DNA from: Humulus lupulus | Taxonomy: Eukaryota > Streptophyta > Magnoliopsida > Rosales > Cannabaceae | Assembly (NCBI RefSeq): GCF_963169125.1 | Contig: NC_084798.1 | Span: 196,907,481-196,971,480, forward strand | Reading direction: 5' to 3' | DNA: 64,000 bases | Shown: piece after piece, positions 35,651 to 48,564 of the stretch | Numbering within the stretch: the stretch's first letter is position 1 | Layout of the letters: every line of letters starts with the position of its first letter | Made by a program: the position numbers and the translations under genes | Notes under the pieces: generated by a model | Told to the model about the DNA's origin: nothing | Database searches by the model: none | Seen by the model: only the letters and a program-made list of their open reading frames with translations

Positions 35651-36460
35651 ATTTACCTTTACCTTTCTTGTTTTTCTTGTTTTTCCCCTTAGGAGTCTGT
35701 GCTCTTGGTTGTGCACTCGCCTTTGCAGCCTTTGTAGGCTTGGGGTTGTTGTTTTTCCCACCTTTCCTCATGTTTCCAGCTTTTGAAGACGAAGCTTGGT
35801 TAACTTCAGCCTTAGCTGGATCAGCAGCAGTAGTTGTCTTCTTTTCTCCTCCCTTACTAGGTCCACCCATGATAGTCTCAAAAGTCTGAAGCTCATTCAT
35901 GAGTTGCGTCAGACCATAGTTGAGTTTATTCAACAAATAGTTGGTGGTGAGTGGAAGGAAAGCTGGAGAAAGACTGTTGAGGATTAAGCCAACTTGAGTT
36001 TCCTCATCTATTATGGCTCTGTGCAGTTCAGCTTCCTGAAAGTAGTTTGTCATCTTGATCAGGTGATCACAAACATGTTGAGAAGGTGCCATTCGAGCAT
36101 TGGCATATTTCTTGGTGGCCACAAAACGAGTCTACGCTGACTTGGTACCAAATATGTCTTGGAGCTGATCCATGATTTCGTAGGCTATCTCGACATTCTC
36201 AATCTTTATCTTGAGAGTGTCGACCATACTAGACAACATGTAGTACCGCGCCTTGTTGTTAGCCGCCTGCAACGCTCATACTTGTCCCTTACAGACTTGG
36301 TTGCTCCTTCAACTGGAACTTCTGGGGATTCCTCAGTCATGACGAACTTGGAGTTCTCACCAATCAACACAATGTTGATGTTTTGCTTTCATTTAAGGAA
36401 GTTTTCTCTAGTGAGTTTCTCCATCAAAAGTTGAGAAAGGATGGGAGTAGACACAGCCAT
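35651..36460 (-). pseudogene. gag: Copia gag (broken)
   Basis: The ATG at 36458-36460 gives MAVSTPILSQLLMEKLTREN, the usual start of a plant Copia gag, then a TGA where Trp of the KW motif is expected. After frame changes the capsid part continues in 35253-36122 (HVCDHLIKMTNYFQEAELHR, LILNSLSPAFLPLTTNY, YGLTQLMNELQTFE) and a lysine-rich tail. The zinc knuckle CFHYKEKGHWKQDF has lost two cysteines (Tyr and Phe in their place). Confidence 0.85.
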
Positions 36461-38770
36461 AATAATACTACAAATTACCAATAAAATAGAAATCAATCAT
36501 ATTTGCTCAATAAAACTTCTATTCACACAAATTTTAAGAAATAGCACAACATATACCAAAAATATGTAAGATATGAGAAAAAATACCAAAAACAATCATA
36601 TCTCTATTTCTTTAGGTTTTTAACTAATCTATGATATCCTTGTCCCGGTTGGCGAGAGTAAAAAATATCACTAGTTAAATAGAGTTGTAAACTCCTTTAA
36701 TAATGGACACCACTATTAACAACCTACTATTCGATCAAAATAAGAAAACAAATTCTCTTATTTTATGAGCTAGACACACGATTTCAATAATCATAGATTT
36801 AGTCCTAGTAGTCACCATAGGGATGAGTCTAATAGAATTTGACCTATAATTATCTATCTTTCAAAATCTAACCTTGTCAAAATAACTAATGAACACCTTC
36901 CGTAGGGGGACTAATCAAAGCGCCTCGAGGCCCCATTAAGCTATTGACTATGTTAAACCAACGGTGGAGATCGAATAAAATTCTTAAAATAAGCTCATTA
37001 TAAAATTAAAAATAGTATTTTTATTATTTAATTTTAGAAAATTAATGACTATGGTTTTCTAAAAAAAATTAAACAGATTAAAAATTTTAAAACCAAAGTC
37101 CTATAATTTCCTATTAATTCTAAAGTGTCACATTGAAACATATTCAATTAATTTAGAATTAATTTGTTACTAATCAATATTTAGGTTTAACTAATATAAT
37201 GAACCTATACAATTAAGTCCAACTCAGGTAAATGGGCCTTAACAATTGGGCTTGTATGGAGGAGGGCTGGGTCCAGTATGTCATTCCCACTACAAATGCC
37301 TTCTATCTTCCATACAAGGTCCAAAAGACAGGAATTTAAACATTTGTTTTATTAATTGTTATTAATTGATTAGGCCCACTATAGTCATGCAAAGCAAATG
37401 GACCTTCACAAGTGGAATCACCCACAAGAGAGGAATTTAAACTTTACATTTTCTAATGGGCCCAAATAAAACCTATCATTTTATGAATATTTTATTTGAC
37501 AAAATATCATATATCTAACAAACATATGGTCTACTATATGCATCTAAGCCCAATTGCAAAAATACCACACATAGTGCAAACAGACATGTTATAATTGGAT
37601 GGGCCTAATCATGTTACTATATGAGCAATTCTATGAATTTATGCAAAAATACCACAATTAATTATCTAGAATTTATCAAAAAATTCAAATTAATTAAATT
37701 TTTACAAAAAAATAAGTCAATTTAAATGAAATTTATCAACAATTAACAATAGTTAATTTAAATTTCATTTATCAACAATCAACTTGGTTTTAGGTTAATT
37801 TGAAAAAAAATATTTTATTAATTGGCTAAAAAAAATGATATTTTTCAAAATTTAACCAATTTTAAAATCAATATCTTAACTATTTTCAAAAATATTTTGT
37901 GTTGTTAAAACTATTAGCTAATATTTTAACCATTTAAAAAAATAAAATATAAATAGTTATAACAACCCTAAAATATCTCAAAATAGTTAAACAAATTCAA
38001 ATATCCATAAAAATATCTAACTAACAATATTCAAATTTCAAATAATTTAAATATTAAAAACTATAGAATAAAAAAAAAAGATATTTATATTTTCAAATAA
38101 AGATTTAATAAAAAAATCAAGAATTTAAATGAAAATATCTTAAATATTTGATATCATAATTCTATTATTTTAATATATTAAAAGATTTAAAATTAAGTTG
38201 TTAGTCTATTATTAAATTTTAAATTTGAATCTTTGTAGAAAATATCTAATTATTTAAATCTCAACTACCAAAAATATATTATTTTTTAAAAACAATTTTA
38301 AATACAAAACAAATCTGATATTTTTTGCTTTTATTATAAATAATAAATTTCCACAATTTTAATTTTCTTTATTTTTAAAAAAAATTAAAATTTTAAAAAA
38401 AAAATTCTTGATGAACAATACCCGTATCGGGTACTGTTCACCCGAGTGATGCTCTGGCTATTGGTGGCGCGCTGGTGCGCGCAGTGTGCGCACGCGCATG
38501 GTAGCCAATGCAATTTTTTTCAAAAAAAAAAATTTGAGCAATTTTTCAAACCAAAACAATTTTCTAATTAATTTTTAACATGTTTTACACAAAATAAACC
38601 ATATATAAAATTAATAGCATAGAAAACACAACAAAATAACCTAAAAAATTGCTAAAATTCACATAAAATCAATATGCTTCATAAAAACATGAAAATCCAT
38701 CCAATTATTCAAACATATCAAATAATCCAATTTTAAACATGTTCATGTATGAAAATAAAGATTACCAAAG
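36461..38770 (-). other. Long AT-rich leader between Copia PBS and gag
   Basis: About 2.3 kb without coding sequence, an unusually long leader. It contains short GC-rich islands at 36890-36970 and 38412-38510 (hairpins, listed separately). The remainder is A/T runs. Whether part of it is an older insertion could not be decided; no TSD was seen. Confidence 0.4.
38412..38510. other. Hairpin-rich GC island in Copia leader
   Basis: A 13-bp stem TGAACAATACCCG / CGGGTACTGTTCA (38412-38424 and 38428-38440, one mismatch, 3-nt loop) is followed by a CG-alternating stretch (about 38466-38500) containing GTGCGC...GCGCAC. In an RNA leader such structures are candidate dimerisation or packaging signals; that role is inference. 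Confidence 0.6.
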
Positions 38771-38786
38771 GCTCTGAGGCCAGTTG
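38771..38786 (-). other. Degenerate Copia primer-binding site
   Basis: Minus strand CTGGCCTCAGAGCCTTT immediately after the 5' LTR end; it differs from TGGTATCAGAGCC (initiator tRNA-Met) at two positions. Confidence 0.65.
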
Positions 38787-38977
38787 TTAGAAAAACTTTA
38801 TACAGGTTCTTTATTTATTTTTATGTATATCTAATATGAAACAAATTAATACGAGATAGCCTAAAACATGTTTTAAAATTGAATTCGAAGAGAAACAAGG
38901 AATAGAATACTTACAGTATACGCAGTGGAATTAAAGAGTCATTCCTTCAGTTTCTCTAACTCTTGTATCCTCTCTGT
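38787..38977 (-). repeat. Copia 5' LTR, first surviving piece
   Basis: TGTTAGAAAAACTTTATACA onward matches the first 191 bp of the LTR at 30523; it breaks off at CTCTCTGTC. The LTR resumes at 50769. Confidence 0.9.
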
Positions 38978-38988
38978 CGGGTGCACGC

Positions 38989-40576
38989 ACGTGTCATTAA
39001 ACATGTACGAGCTAGGGTTAAAAAGGTTTTGGTCTCAAAAGTTTCATTTTATATAAATAAGCAGTTATATACACGGAATCCCAAAAGAAACAGAGTTTAA
39101 AAGTTGGATTACAGACTCTCAAAAATAATACAAACAATTGTCAGCCCTACTAAGGCAAAATGGACAATTTCTAGGTTTCGCATCCCTACCTAAACCTCAA
39201 CCGTGGCGGCTGAGCAACTGGCCTTGTACATTCCGCTCGTCGAGCTCTCCAAATCAAGGCTGGTCAAGCTTGCCCTTGCCTTTACCTGCACCACATAGCA
39301 CCCGTGAGCCAAGGCCCAGCAAGAAAACAGGATATGTAACACAAACAATAATAACAGATAGTAAATTCACTAAGCATGAACTTTCACCAAGTAATCCACA
39401 CTAATCATTCAGCATATATTCAGAATCATGGATGCAATCAATCACTTATAACATTCATATCACATAATAATCAGGGCCAACAACTTAGGCCGCACCCTCT
39501 GTTTATCCCACTGACTCCGGCCCGCTTAAACCGATGTCAGTGCATATTAAGCTGTCCTCGGCTACCAGTGGCCAAGCCGCGCCCTGTGCGCTAATGTAAC
39601 CCTTGGCATCCTTAGGCCGTTGGTTCACTAATTAGCTTGCATGGCATAATACCATATTTTCAAGCATACACAATAGGGAACCCTTAGTCCCGCTACAGAT
39701 ATTCAACCAAGTGCAGTTTTCTTACCTTTGGCTTCCAAGTGAACTAGTTACGAGCGATGCTCCTTGAGCGCGATCCGATCCCCGAGCCCTAGCTTAGCAC
39801 CTAGTCACAACCAAGATAAAGGATACCATCAACAATCTTAAATGAGCTTCTAGACAAAGTTCAAGTCTTCGGAACATTGATCTTCACCAACCATGGTAAA
39901 AGATTCAATCCCGGGCACCCTAGGTTAAATTCCCAAGCCTAGAATCTCAAAACCCCAAAATCCCTTAAGGGTCGCGGCCCCGCCCTCCTTCCTCACACCC
40001 ATCAGCTTCGAAGGGCCGCGGCTCACCAATAACTATGTCGCGGCTCGACCCCTTCGAGCCCAGAAAAACCTCCATTTTTTACTCCCAAACCCCATGTAAA
40101 CTCTCCCAAAACAACCCCAATTCCACAACTCAATTATCCAAAAACTTCCCACAAGATTCCAGCAACACAACCCAACTAAAAACTAGACTAGAAATCCATA
40201 AAAAACCCACCTCAATCACTGAAACTTTCTAACTCAAGAACTCAAAACCCAGCCATGCAAAACTCGAATTTAAGCCTCTAAATCATACATTATAACTTAC
40301 CTCTTCAGCTGAACTCCTTTTCTAAGCAGAATCCTTATTAATTCCCAAGTTTCCCAGCTCCAATTCAACCTTAACATCAATATCACAATCATCTCATTAC
40401 TCAATCAAAAACTCAAAGTTTCTAACTTCAAAACACAGTTTAATTCTTACCTTAGCCTTGATTAAATGTTCCTTGGACAATCCTTGAGTTAAGCCTCTAA
40501 ATCCCCACCTCAATTCTCAGAAATTCCTAGCTTGATTCACTAAATTTTCAGTGGTTTCCTCCTTGTGTTTTTCCTT

Positions 40577-40627
<51 letters not shown>

Positions 40628-41135
40628 TGAGAAAGATAAGTCGGTCTAATATTTGTTCTACTGTTTTCCTTTAATTTTAACCTATCCTTATCCCGTTAAG
40701 TCAATCTCGAGGCTCGGGGTGCCGGAAACGTCCCCGAGGGCAAAACGGTAAAATTCCCCAATATTCCCGCCTAGACTTCCTAACCTCAAATATATCTCCA
40801 TATATTTATTTTCATAACCCGGTAATCTAAATAACCACCCGATTCCTGAAATACCCCTTGACTTGTCCAAAGTCAACTGTTAAGCCCTGTTGTGACTTTT
40901 CCCGCTATCTAGCTCCCTAGGATCGCCTCAGATCGCATGCTGCAGATTTACCCACATAATAATGTGGTTCTCACATTTATAACATTTAATCAAAATTCAA
41001 CATTCATATAGTCTCACAAGAATTCTTAACATGTAATCATGTATTAAATCAATAAATTCACACATAAACCAATTATGCCCTCCCGGCACACTAATCAAGG
41101 CCCTTAAGTCATATTGGTGATTTTGGGTCGTTACA
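38989..41135 (-). repeat. 3' LTR of Tekay element (start truncated)
   Basis: Homologous to 48586-50768 from ACGTGTCA(T/C)TAAACATG on; ends GGGTCGTTACA. Relative to the partner it carries an extra block (about 40470-40560), a longer GA microsatellite, and lacks a roughly 90-bp GC-rich piece present at 49630-49720. The block CCTGCACCACATAGCACCCG (about 39286) is shared with all other Tekay-like LTRs in the window. Confidence 0.9.
40576..40621 (+). repeat. (GA)n microsatellite in LTR
   Basis: About 22 GA units; the partner LTR has about 7 at the same place (50248-50262). Both LTRs were identical at insertion, so the difference arose afterwards. Confidence 0.9.
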
Positions 41136-41136
41136 A

Positions 41137-41152
41137 CTATCCCCTCCTACTG
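41137..41152 (-). other. Polypurine tract of Tekay element
   Basis: Minus strand AGTAGGAGGGGATAGT directly before the LTR. Confidence 0.75.
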
Positions 41153-41171
41153 AGAATTTCATCCTCGAAAT

Positions 41172-42935
41172 TTACCTGAATAGCTCGGGATACTGATCCC
41201 GCATCGCTGTCTCTAACTCCCAGGTCGCTTCCTCGACCTTGCTATTTCTCCACAATACTTTCACTAACGGAATTGTCTTATTCCGTAAGACTTTTTCCTT
41301 CCAATCCAAAATCTGAACTGGCCGCTCTTCATAGGACAAGTCTGTCTGTATCTCCAAGTCCTCATACTTCAGCACATGTGTCGTATCTGAAACATACTTC
41401 CGCAACATGTAGACATGGAACACATCATGAACTCCTGACAGCGACGGTGGCAAGGCCAACTTATAAGCCACCTGTCCAATCCTTTCTAGAATCTCAAAAG
41501 GTCCAACAAACTGAGGGCTTAACTTGCCCTTTACTCCAAATCTCCTCACCCTCTCAGTGGTGAAACTCGCAGAAACACGTGGTCCGCAACCTGGAACTCC
41601 ACGTTTCTACGCTTAGGGTTAGTGTAGCTTTTCTGTCTACTCTGTGAAGCAAGCATTCTGGCTTGAATCTTCTCGATAGCCTCATTAGTCTTCTGAACCA
41701 TATCTGGTCCTAAGTACCTCCTCTCACCCATTTCATCCCAGTGTATGGGTGACCTACACTTTCTCCCATATAACATCTCATAAAGGGCCACCCCAATCGT
41801 GGACTGAGAATTGTTGCTATACGAGAATTCAATCAACGGTAAGTACTTACTCCAAGACCCCTCAAAATCAATCACACATGCCCTAAGCATGTCCTCCAAC
41901 ACCTGAATCATCCTCTCAGACTGTCCATCAGTCTGAGGATGAAAAGTTGTGCTAAACTTCAACTGAGTCCCCATAGCTCTCTGCAGAGCTCCCCAAAACA
42001 TAGAGGTAAAGATAGGGTCTCGATCAGATACAATAGACTTTGGAACCCCATGGAGACGAACTATCTCCCTCACATACAACTCTGCATACTGTTCCACTGT
42101 ATAGGCCGACCTCACTGGTAGAAAATGAGCTAACTTGGTGTATCTATCCACTATCACCCACACCGAGTCACAAAGTCCCACTGTCCTGGGTAATCCTCCC
42201 ACGAAATCCATCGTAATGTCCTCCCACTTCCACTCTGAGATACCCAAAGGCTGAAGCAATCCCGCTGGTCCCTGATGCTCACCCTTAACCTGCTGACATG
42301 TCAAACATCTAGCCACATACTCTACCACATCCCTCTTCATCCCAGGCCACCAATATAATGTCCGTAGATCCTGATACATCTTTGTGGTACCCGGATGAAG
42401 CGAGTATGGCGTAGTGTGAGACTCATCCAGTATCTCTCGTCTGACCCCCTCATCTGCCGGAACACAAATCCGACCCTGATATCAAAGCAAACCTATCTCA
42501 GAAACAGAATAATCCTTAGCTGTCCCCGCTAAGACATGCTTTCTAACCTCCTGCAACTGTGTGTCCCCTAACTGACCCTCCTTGACCCGCTCTAACAGGG
42601 TCGACTACAGGGTAATATTAGCTAACTGGCCTACCACTAGTTCTATCTTTGCCCTGGCCATCTCATCAGCTAACTCCCTCGAGATCTGAGTGGAAATATA
42701 CAACTGTCTTGGGCCCCTCCTACTCAACGCATTTGCCACCACATTGGCCTTCCCAGGGTGATAAAGAATATCACAGTCATAATCCTTAACCAGCTCCAAC
42801 CAACGCCTTTGCCTCATGTTCAGATCCTTCTGAGTAAAGAAATACTTCAAACTCTTATGGTCAGTGTATATCTCTCACTTCTCCACATACAAATAATGAC
42901 GCCACACCTTCAGTGCGAATACCATCGCTGCTAGC
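41172..42935 (-). pseudogene. pol: Tekay pol, downstream part: RNase H end, integrase, chromodomain
   Basis: Resumes after the solo LTR in frame with AAMVFALKVWRHYLYVEK, a stop (TGA in place of Cys) and [19 protein letters not shown] with [16 protein letters not shown], the end of RNase H (42605-42850). Integrase: TMDFVGGLPRT, WVIVDRYTKLAHFLPV, IVSDRDPIFTSMFW and TTFHPQTDGQSERM, followed by GRKCRSPIHWDEMGER (41546-42379). A one-base frameshift near 41555 separates the tail: FGVKGKLSPQFVGPFEILER, then a chromodomain-like end, VKVLWRNSKVEEATWE (41172-41549). The chromodomain targets integration to marked chromatin in this group. Stops also at 42605 and 42480. Confidence 0.92.
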
Positions 42936-44394
42936 TGTAATGCCCCAATTCTCCGATGTATTTAGCGGCGTGAACAGTAAGCCGGGAGGGTCGTACTTGC
43001 TTAATTATGTTATTAATTGATTAAATGCATGTATCTGTTGATTATATTATGATATGATGTGAAATGCATGCATATGTGTCCATATTTCTTATTACAGGGG
43101 TGTGATGGTAATTTGGCCCGTTGAGGGTAAATTAATTATTTGTACGCATGTTGGTAATATAGATTGAGACCACATTATGATGTGGGTTTGTTCGAGCCAT
43201 TTGGCATGAGACGATCAAGGAATGTTGAATATCGGTTTGGTCATAACGGGCTTAAGCTCGGGGCTCGGGGTGAGTCTCGGGGTGCTTTTAATGTTTATAG
43301 TGTTACCGGGGATTAAAGGGTAACGGGATGTGAAATATTGGTGTTTGAGAGTATTGAGATTAGCGGGAATTGGGAAGCGTTAATTATCATTAACGGTGTA
43401 GGTGGAAAGTGTCAAAATTACCCTTGAGTTGGCCTTAGAAACTTTTAAAGACCTAGGGGTATTATGGTCATTTGTGATTTGGATATATATGATGTATAGA
43501 TGGCTGTGAAACAGAACCCAAAGCAGAGTTCCCATCTTCTCCTTCCCGTACCTTCACCTTCCACCATCTTCCTTGTGAGTTTTGAGATCTTGTTGAGGAT
43601 TTGAGCTTAGGAGCTAAGCCTTGATACTTTGGGAGAGTGTTCCACTGTGGAAGAGCACCATAACCTGAACTTGAGGTAAGATTTTAGCCATTAATTTCCA
43701 TGTATGCTCTGTTTTCGTTTTAGGATTTCAGCTTTAGAATTTGGTGTGGAAAGTTGGAATCAAGGGGAGTTCTTGTGGGGTTTTACTTGGGTTATGATGG
43801 GGGAGAGTTATGGGTGATGTTTGGAGGTTTAAATGGGTGTTTGAAAGAGGTTTGGGTGGTGTTTAAACTGGGTTTGAAGGGTTGGTTCTAAGAGAAATCG
43901 TAGAGGAAGAAAAACAGGGGTTTTGGCTGAACTGGGTGTTGGGCCGCGGCATGGCCAGGGAGAGTCGCGGCCCTTGGTGAAATCTGAGTTTGGGCGCCTC
44001 TGTTTGAGGGGCGGGCCACGGCATGGCCAAGGAGGGCCACGGCCCTTAAGGCATTTTTGTCCAAAGTGAGCTTTTTAGCATGGGGATTCAAGCCTAAGGC
44101 CTCGGGATTGAACCTACTACCCGGTTGAGTAGTGTTTGAGGTCCCGGAGGTTAGGTTTTGGTTTGGGAATCTTTTATTATTCATTTTATTGATGGAATCC
44201 CATAATTTGGTTATGACCAGGTAACCGCTAAAGGACCAAAAAGTCGATCGTCCTCAGGGTCACTCTTTTATTTGTTCTTGCTCGAACCGGAGGTAAGAAA
44301 ACTGCACCCCAAGTGTGACATGCATGGATATTTGTAGGGCATGTTGATTGTGTAATATGGACATGGATTGAACATGGAATGCTTAGCATATGTT

Positions 44395-44640
44395 GTTCGC
44401 TTTTGCATAGCGCTGACTAATTAGTCAGGTTTGGCAAAGGTGCTAGTATCAACTGTGAAGCTGTGACTGAATAGTCAGGTTCGGCAATGGTACTGGGCAC
44501 TGGTCACGTTGCGCTGACTTGTCAGTCAGAATTGGCAAAGGTGTTAGTGTCAGCTGTGAAGCTGTGACTTATTAGTCAAGTTCGGCGGTGATACTGGACA
44601 CTGGTCACTTAGCGCTGACTTATTAGTCAAGGATGGACTT
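44395..44640 (+). repeat. Tandem repeats of about 101 bp with palindromes in solo LTR
   Basis: Units begin GCGCTGACT at about 44411, 44512 and 44612 and contain TTGGCAAAGGTG, GTGAAGCTGTGACT and GGACACTGGTCAC. The first has the perfect palindrome TGACTAATTAGTCA. About 2.3 units. Confidence 0.8.
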
Positions 44641-44744
44641 AGCGTGGTTCACGCAAGCCAACGGAGATTAGATCTAATCGACTATTAGCATTGAATGACT
44701 CAAAGAGCATTAATGCCTGACCGACCCTGAGGGTTGATGAACAA

Positions 44745-44843
44745 ACAGAGCTTGGAGGCTGGTGGCTTACCTAGCAGCCACTCTCCCGCTAGAAAAGAGA
44801 GCCTGGAGGCTAGTGGCTTACCTAGCAGCCACTCTCCCGCTAA
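44745..44843 (+). repeat. Two-copy tandem repeat of about 54 bp
   Basis: GCTTACCTAGCAGCCACTCT occurs twice, near 44764 and 44817, each followed by CCCGCTA(G/A)AA; the copies are nearly identical. Confidence 0.85.
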
Positions 44844-45356
44844 AATCATGTGATGTTCATTTGCTTGTTGAAAGCTTTATGTTCAGTATGATTATAATGA
44901 TAATCATTTGATAATGTTTATGAGAAGTGTTATGTTTTCTTGCTGGGCTTTGGCTCATGGGTGCTATGTGGTGCAGGTAAAGGGAAAGAAAAGCTCACCT
45001 AGCCTTGAGTGGAGAGCTGATGTGGTGGTGTGTACATATGCGGCCGCTTGACCACCACGGTCAAGGTGTTCTCAGAGGAGCTAGGGGGTTTACCCTATTT
45101 TTGCCGCTTAGGTCGGCGGGATTGTAAATTTAAAACTGTAATGACCATTTTGTACTGAGAACCACTTGTAAATGTTTTGTTTAGCTCTGCAGAGCAGTTT
45201 GTAATAAAAATCTCCATTTCCTTTTTATTGGTTTTATACCTTAACCTGTTAATTACACTTAGAGCACGTTTTGACCAAAGGACTCAGGTAATGAGTCAAA
45301 TTTCCGGTCCACCGTTCACCGTAACTGTTCTGGGGTAGCCAAGGCGTTACACTAGC

Positions 45357-47005
45357 TCCAAGTCATGAGTAGGATATCGCTGCTCATACTCCTTTAGCTG
45401 TCGAGACGCATAGGCTATAACTTTCTCATTCTGCATCAACACACAGCCTAAACCCATCCTCGATGCATCACAATAGACCACAAACTTTCCTTCCTCCGAA
45501 GGGAGACTCAACACAGGTGCAGAAATAAGCCGACGCTTCAACTCTTGAAAACTGTTCTCACACTTCTCTAACCAAACAAACTTTTGATTCTTTCTTGTCA
45601 ACTCTGTCATCGGTGAAGAAATCTTTGAGAACCCCTCTACGAACCGTCTGTAATAACCTGCCAATCCAAGGAAACTTCGAACCTCCGAGGCGTTCCTTGG
45701 CCTCGGCCAATCCCTTACTGCTTCTACCTTGGACGGATCCACCTTAATCCCTTCTGCCCCAACTATATGTCCAAGAAAGGTCACCTCTGGCAACCAAAAC
45801 TCACACTTCTTAAACTTGGCGTACAACTGATGCTCCCTTAACCTCTGTAGAACCTGTCGGAGATGTTGCTCATGCTCTGCTTCTGAACTGGAGTAAACCA
45901 AAATGTCGTCGATGAAAACAATGACGAACTGATCCAAGAAGTCCTTGAACACCCTGTTCATCAGATCCATAAAAGTCGTCGGGGCATTGGTCAGACCAAA
46001 AGACATGACCAAGAACTCATAATGCCCATACCGTGTCCGAAAGGCCGTCTTCGGTATATCCTCATCTTTGATCCTCAGCTGGTGATAACCAGATCGAAGA
46101 TCAATCTTTAAGAACACCGTCTTTCCCTGCAGCTGATCGAACAAGTCATAAATCCTTGGTAGAGGGTACTTATTCTTAATAGTCAACTTGTTCAATGCTC
46201 TATAATCTATACACATCCTCAAAGCCCCATCCTTCTTCTTAACAAACAACACTGGAGCGCCCCATGGAGAATAACTAGGCCTGATGAATCCCAAATCCAG
46301 AAGTTCTTGTAGCTGTATCTTCAACTCTTTCAGTTCTGCTGGTGCCATCCTGTACGGTGTCCTTGATACTGGTTCTGTCCCCGGTGCTAACTCAATCTCA
46401 AATTGAATCTCCCTGCGTGGCAGCAACCCTGGTAAATCCTCAAGAAATACATCCAAGAATTCACACACCAATCTAGTCTCCCCCGGCCCCGCCGGCATAA
46501 CCATAGTAGTATCCACCACACTAGCCAGAAAACCTATACATCCAACCTGTAACAAGTCTCTGGCTCTCAATGCTGAAATCATGGGTACGCGGGGTCCAGA
46601 CACTGCACCCACAAAGACAAAAGGTTCCTCGCCCTCAGGCTCAAAGGTAACCATCTTCTTCCTACAGTCAATGGTAGCCCCATATCTGGCTAACCAGTCC
46701 ATCCCTAAGATCATATCAAAATCCTCCATATTTAGCTAAATCAGATCCACCGAAAGTTCCCTACTATCAACCATCACTGGAAATGCCCTAATCCATCTCC
46801 TAGAAACTACCAGTTCCCAGGTAGGCAATAAAGTCCCAAACCCTGTAGTCCGATACTCACTAGGTCTACACAATCTATCAATCACTCTACTAGAAACAAA
46901 AGAATGTGTAGCACCAAAATCAATCAATACTGTAAAAGGAGTGCTAGCACTAGAAAGCTGACCTGTCACTACCAAGGGACTAGCCTCGGCCTCTGCCTGA
47001 GTCAA
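45357..47005 (-). pseudogene. pol: Tekay pol, upstream part: protease, RT, RNase H start
   Basis: Minus strand. Protease 46736-47005: FTVLIDFGATHSFVS (active-site motif DFG where most relatives have DSG or DTG), a TAA just after VDLI, then [92 protein letters not shown] and catalytic [10 protein letters not shown] (about 45880-45910). RNase H begins [28 protein letters not shown] and HDLEL, where the solo LTR cuts in. The 460-codon open frame is the longest intact stretch in this element, in line with its relative youth. Confidence 0.92.
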
Positions 47006-47014
47006 GGTGAATAC

Positions 47015-48103
47015 TCATGCTGGAGTCAAGCTATCCACCTTCCCTGCTTCACCTTTCTTCACCGTTGGGCAGTCTTTCCTGAGATGCCTTACTGCTCCGC
47101 ACACAAAGCACGCCTTGGCCCGACACTCACCCGAATAGGTCCGCCATGCCTCGCCGCCACCCTGACGGCCACCCTGACCACCTCGACCCCTCCTATCAGG
47201 ACCAGCAGCGGTCGAAGTGTCAGGAGCCTTTCTCTTGAAGTCACTGGGGCCTCCGTCCCTACCTGCCCCTGAATAAGGGGGCACTGCTCTGCAGCCCTCA
47301 CGCCTCACCGCACTTTCCCTACATATCTTATTCTTCGCTTCCTCAGCGGTAAGAGCCTTCTCAATGGCCTGGGCATAAGTTGTTCCTCCAGGTACCGTTG
47401 TGATCCTGACATCCTGGGCTATCATAGCATTAAGCCCCCTGATAAATCGATCTTGCCTAGCAGCATCAGTAGGCACAAGATCTGGTGCAAACTTCGCAAG
47501 CCTATCAAATTTTAGGGCATATTTAGTAACGATCATATTGCCCTGCACCAGACTCACAAACTCATTGACTTTTGCTGCCCTGACAGCAACATTGTAGTAC
47601 TTCTGATTGAACAAGTTTCTGAAACCTTCCCAACTCAAAGTAGTAACATCCCTGGTCTGTGATGCCACTTCCCACCAGATGCGGGCATCCTCCCTCAACA
47701 TATAAGTGGCACAGACCACTCTATCATGCCCCTCTATCCTCATGAAATCCAGAATTGTAGTAACCATAGTTAGCCATTGCTCGGCTTTCAATGGATTTGG
47801 TCCACCCTAAAAAATTGGGGGTTGCTGCTTCCTAAACCGCTCATACAACGGCTCCCATCTGTTTCCAACCTCCCCTGACTACACAACTGGTACCACTGCA
47901 GGTGGTACAATAAGGGCAGCACTCTCTGATGGAGCCTGCTATCGCAGAATACAGATCTGCTCATCTTGACTCTGCAATCGAGCCTCCATATCTGCCATTA
48001 ACTGCTGTCAGTTCTCAGGGACTGACAGAGGAATCTGGCCCTGGTCATCACCCCCCGTCCCGGACTTAGTGCCGGCTAGTCGCGTAGATTTTCTTAGACG
48101 CAT
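47015..48103 (-). pseudogene. gag: Tekay gag (broken N-terminus)
   Basis: Probable start ATG at 48101-48103 (MRLRKSTRLAG); stops follow at four places (near 48007, 47942, 47880 and 47808). From 47791 the frame is open: KAEQWLTMVTTILDFM, VVCATYMLREDARIWWE, WEGFRNLFNQKYYN, EFVSLVQGNMIVTKYALKFD and FIRGLNAMIAQDV. The zinc knuckle CFVCGAVRHLRKDC is intact in spacing (about 47075-47116). TAG or TGA stops in place of Gln or Trp codons break the N-terminal third. Confidence 0.88.
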
Positions 48104-48564
48104 AGCTATCCAAGTCAATCTGCAAATAACGACTCGGCAGTCAGACCATGATGACAGGGTAAAAACTTCTCCAAGATCCACCAATAGAACGTAACCAACC
48201 ACAAACAATCAACATATAAGCACCCATCCTCATGCACTAGCTGCTAATAAGCACGCCTCCAATCTCATTACACAATAACTATGAAACAGGTATTCATCCA
48301 TGCACTATATACAATTAATCATCCAAGTATTCATTTACATGCACGGAGATGCTAATAAACACGCCTCAATATTCTCACACAATAGTCAAGGGCCAGGCCC
48401 TATCAGTATCTCATGCTCCCTATCAATCCAACAGATAACAACAATCATAATTCATTCCAGGCATATAAGCACATAAACACACATACACATTACCAAACCC
48501 TGATTTGAGCTTGTCTCTAGCAGTGAATGTACAAGTCCAGCCTGTCTTCAGGAACCCTTAAACT

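Larger units (their letters stand above)
42936..45351 (+). mobile_element. Solo LTR (Tekay/Del-like) inside Tekay RNase H
   Basis: TGTAATGCCCCAATTC start, AAGGCGTTACA end, perfect TSD CTAGC at 42931-42935 and 45352-45356. 2416 bp, no coding. Plus orientation, opposite to its host; related to but diverged from the solo LTR at 27205-29725 (shared end motifs, the CACC...TAGCACCC(A/G)TGAGCC block, and splice-donor motifs). This is the youngest event in the nest. Confidence 0.9.

Noticed and set aside
35668..35889. Plus-strand hydrophobic 73-codon frame
   Set aside because: It is the antisense of the lysine-rich gag tail of the Copia element, which yields Phe/Leu codons on the other strand.
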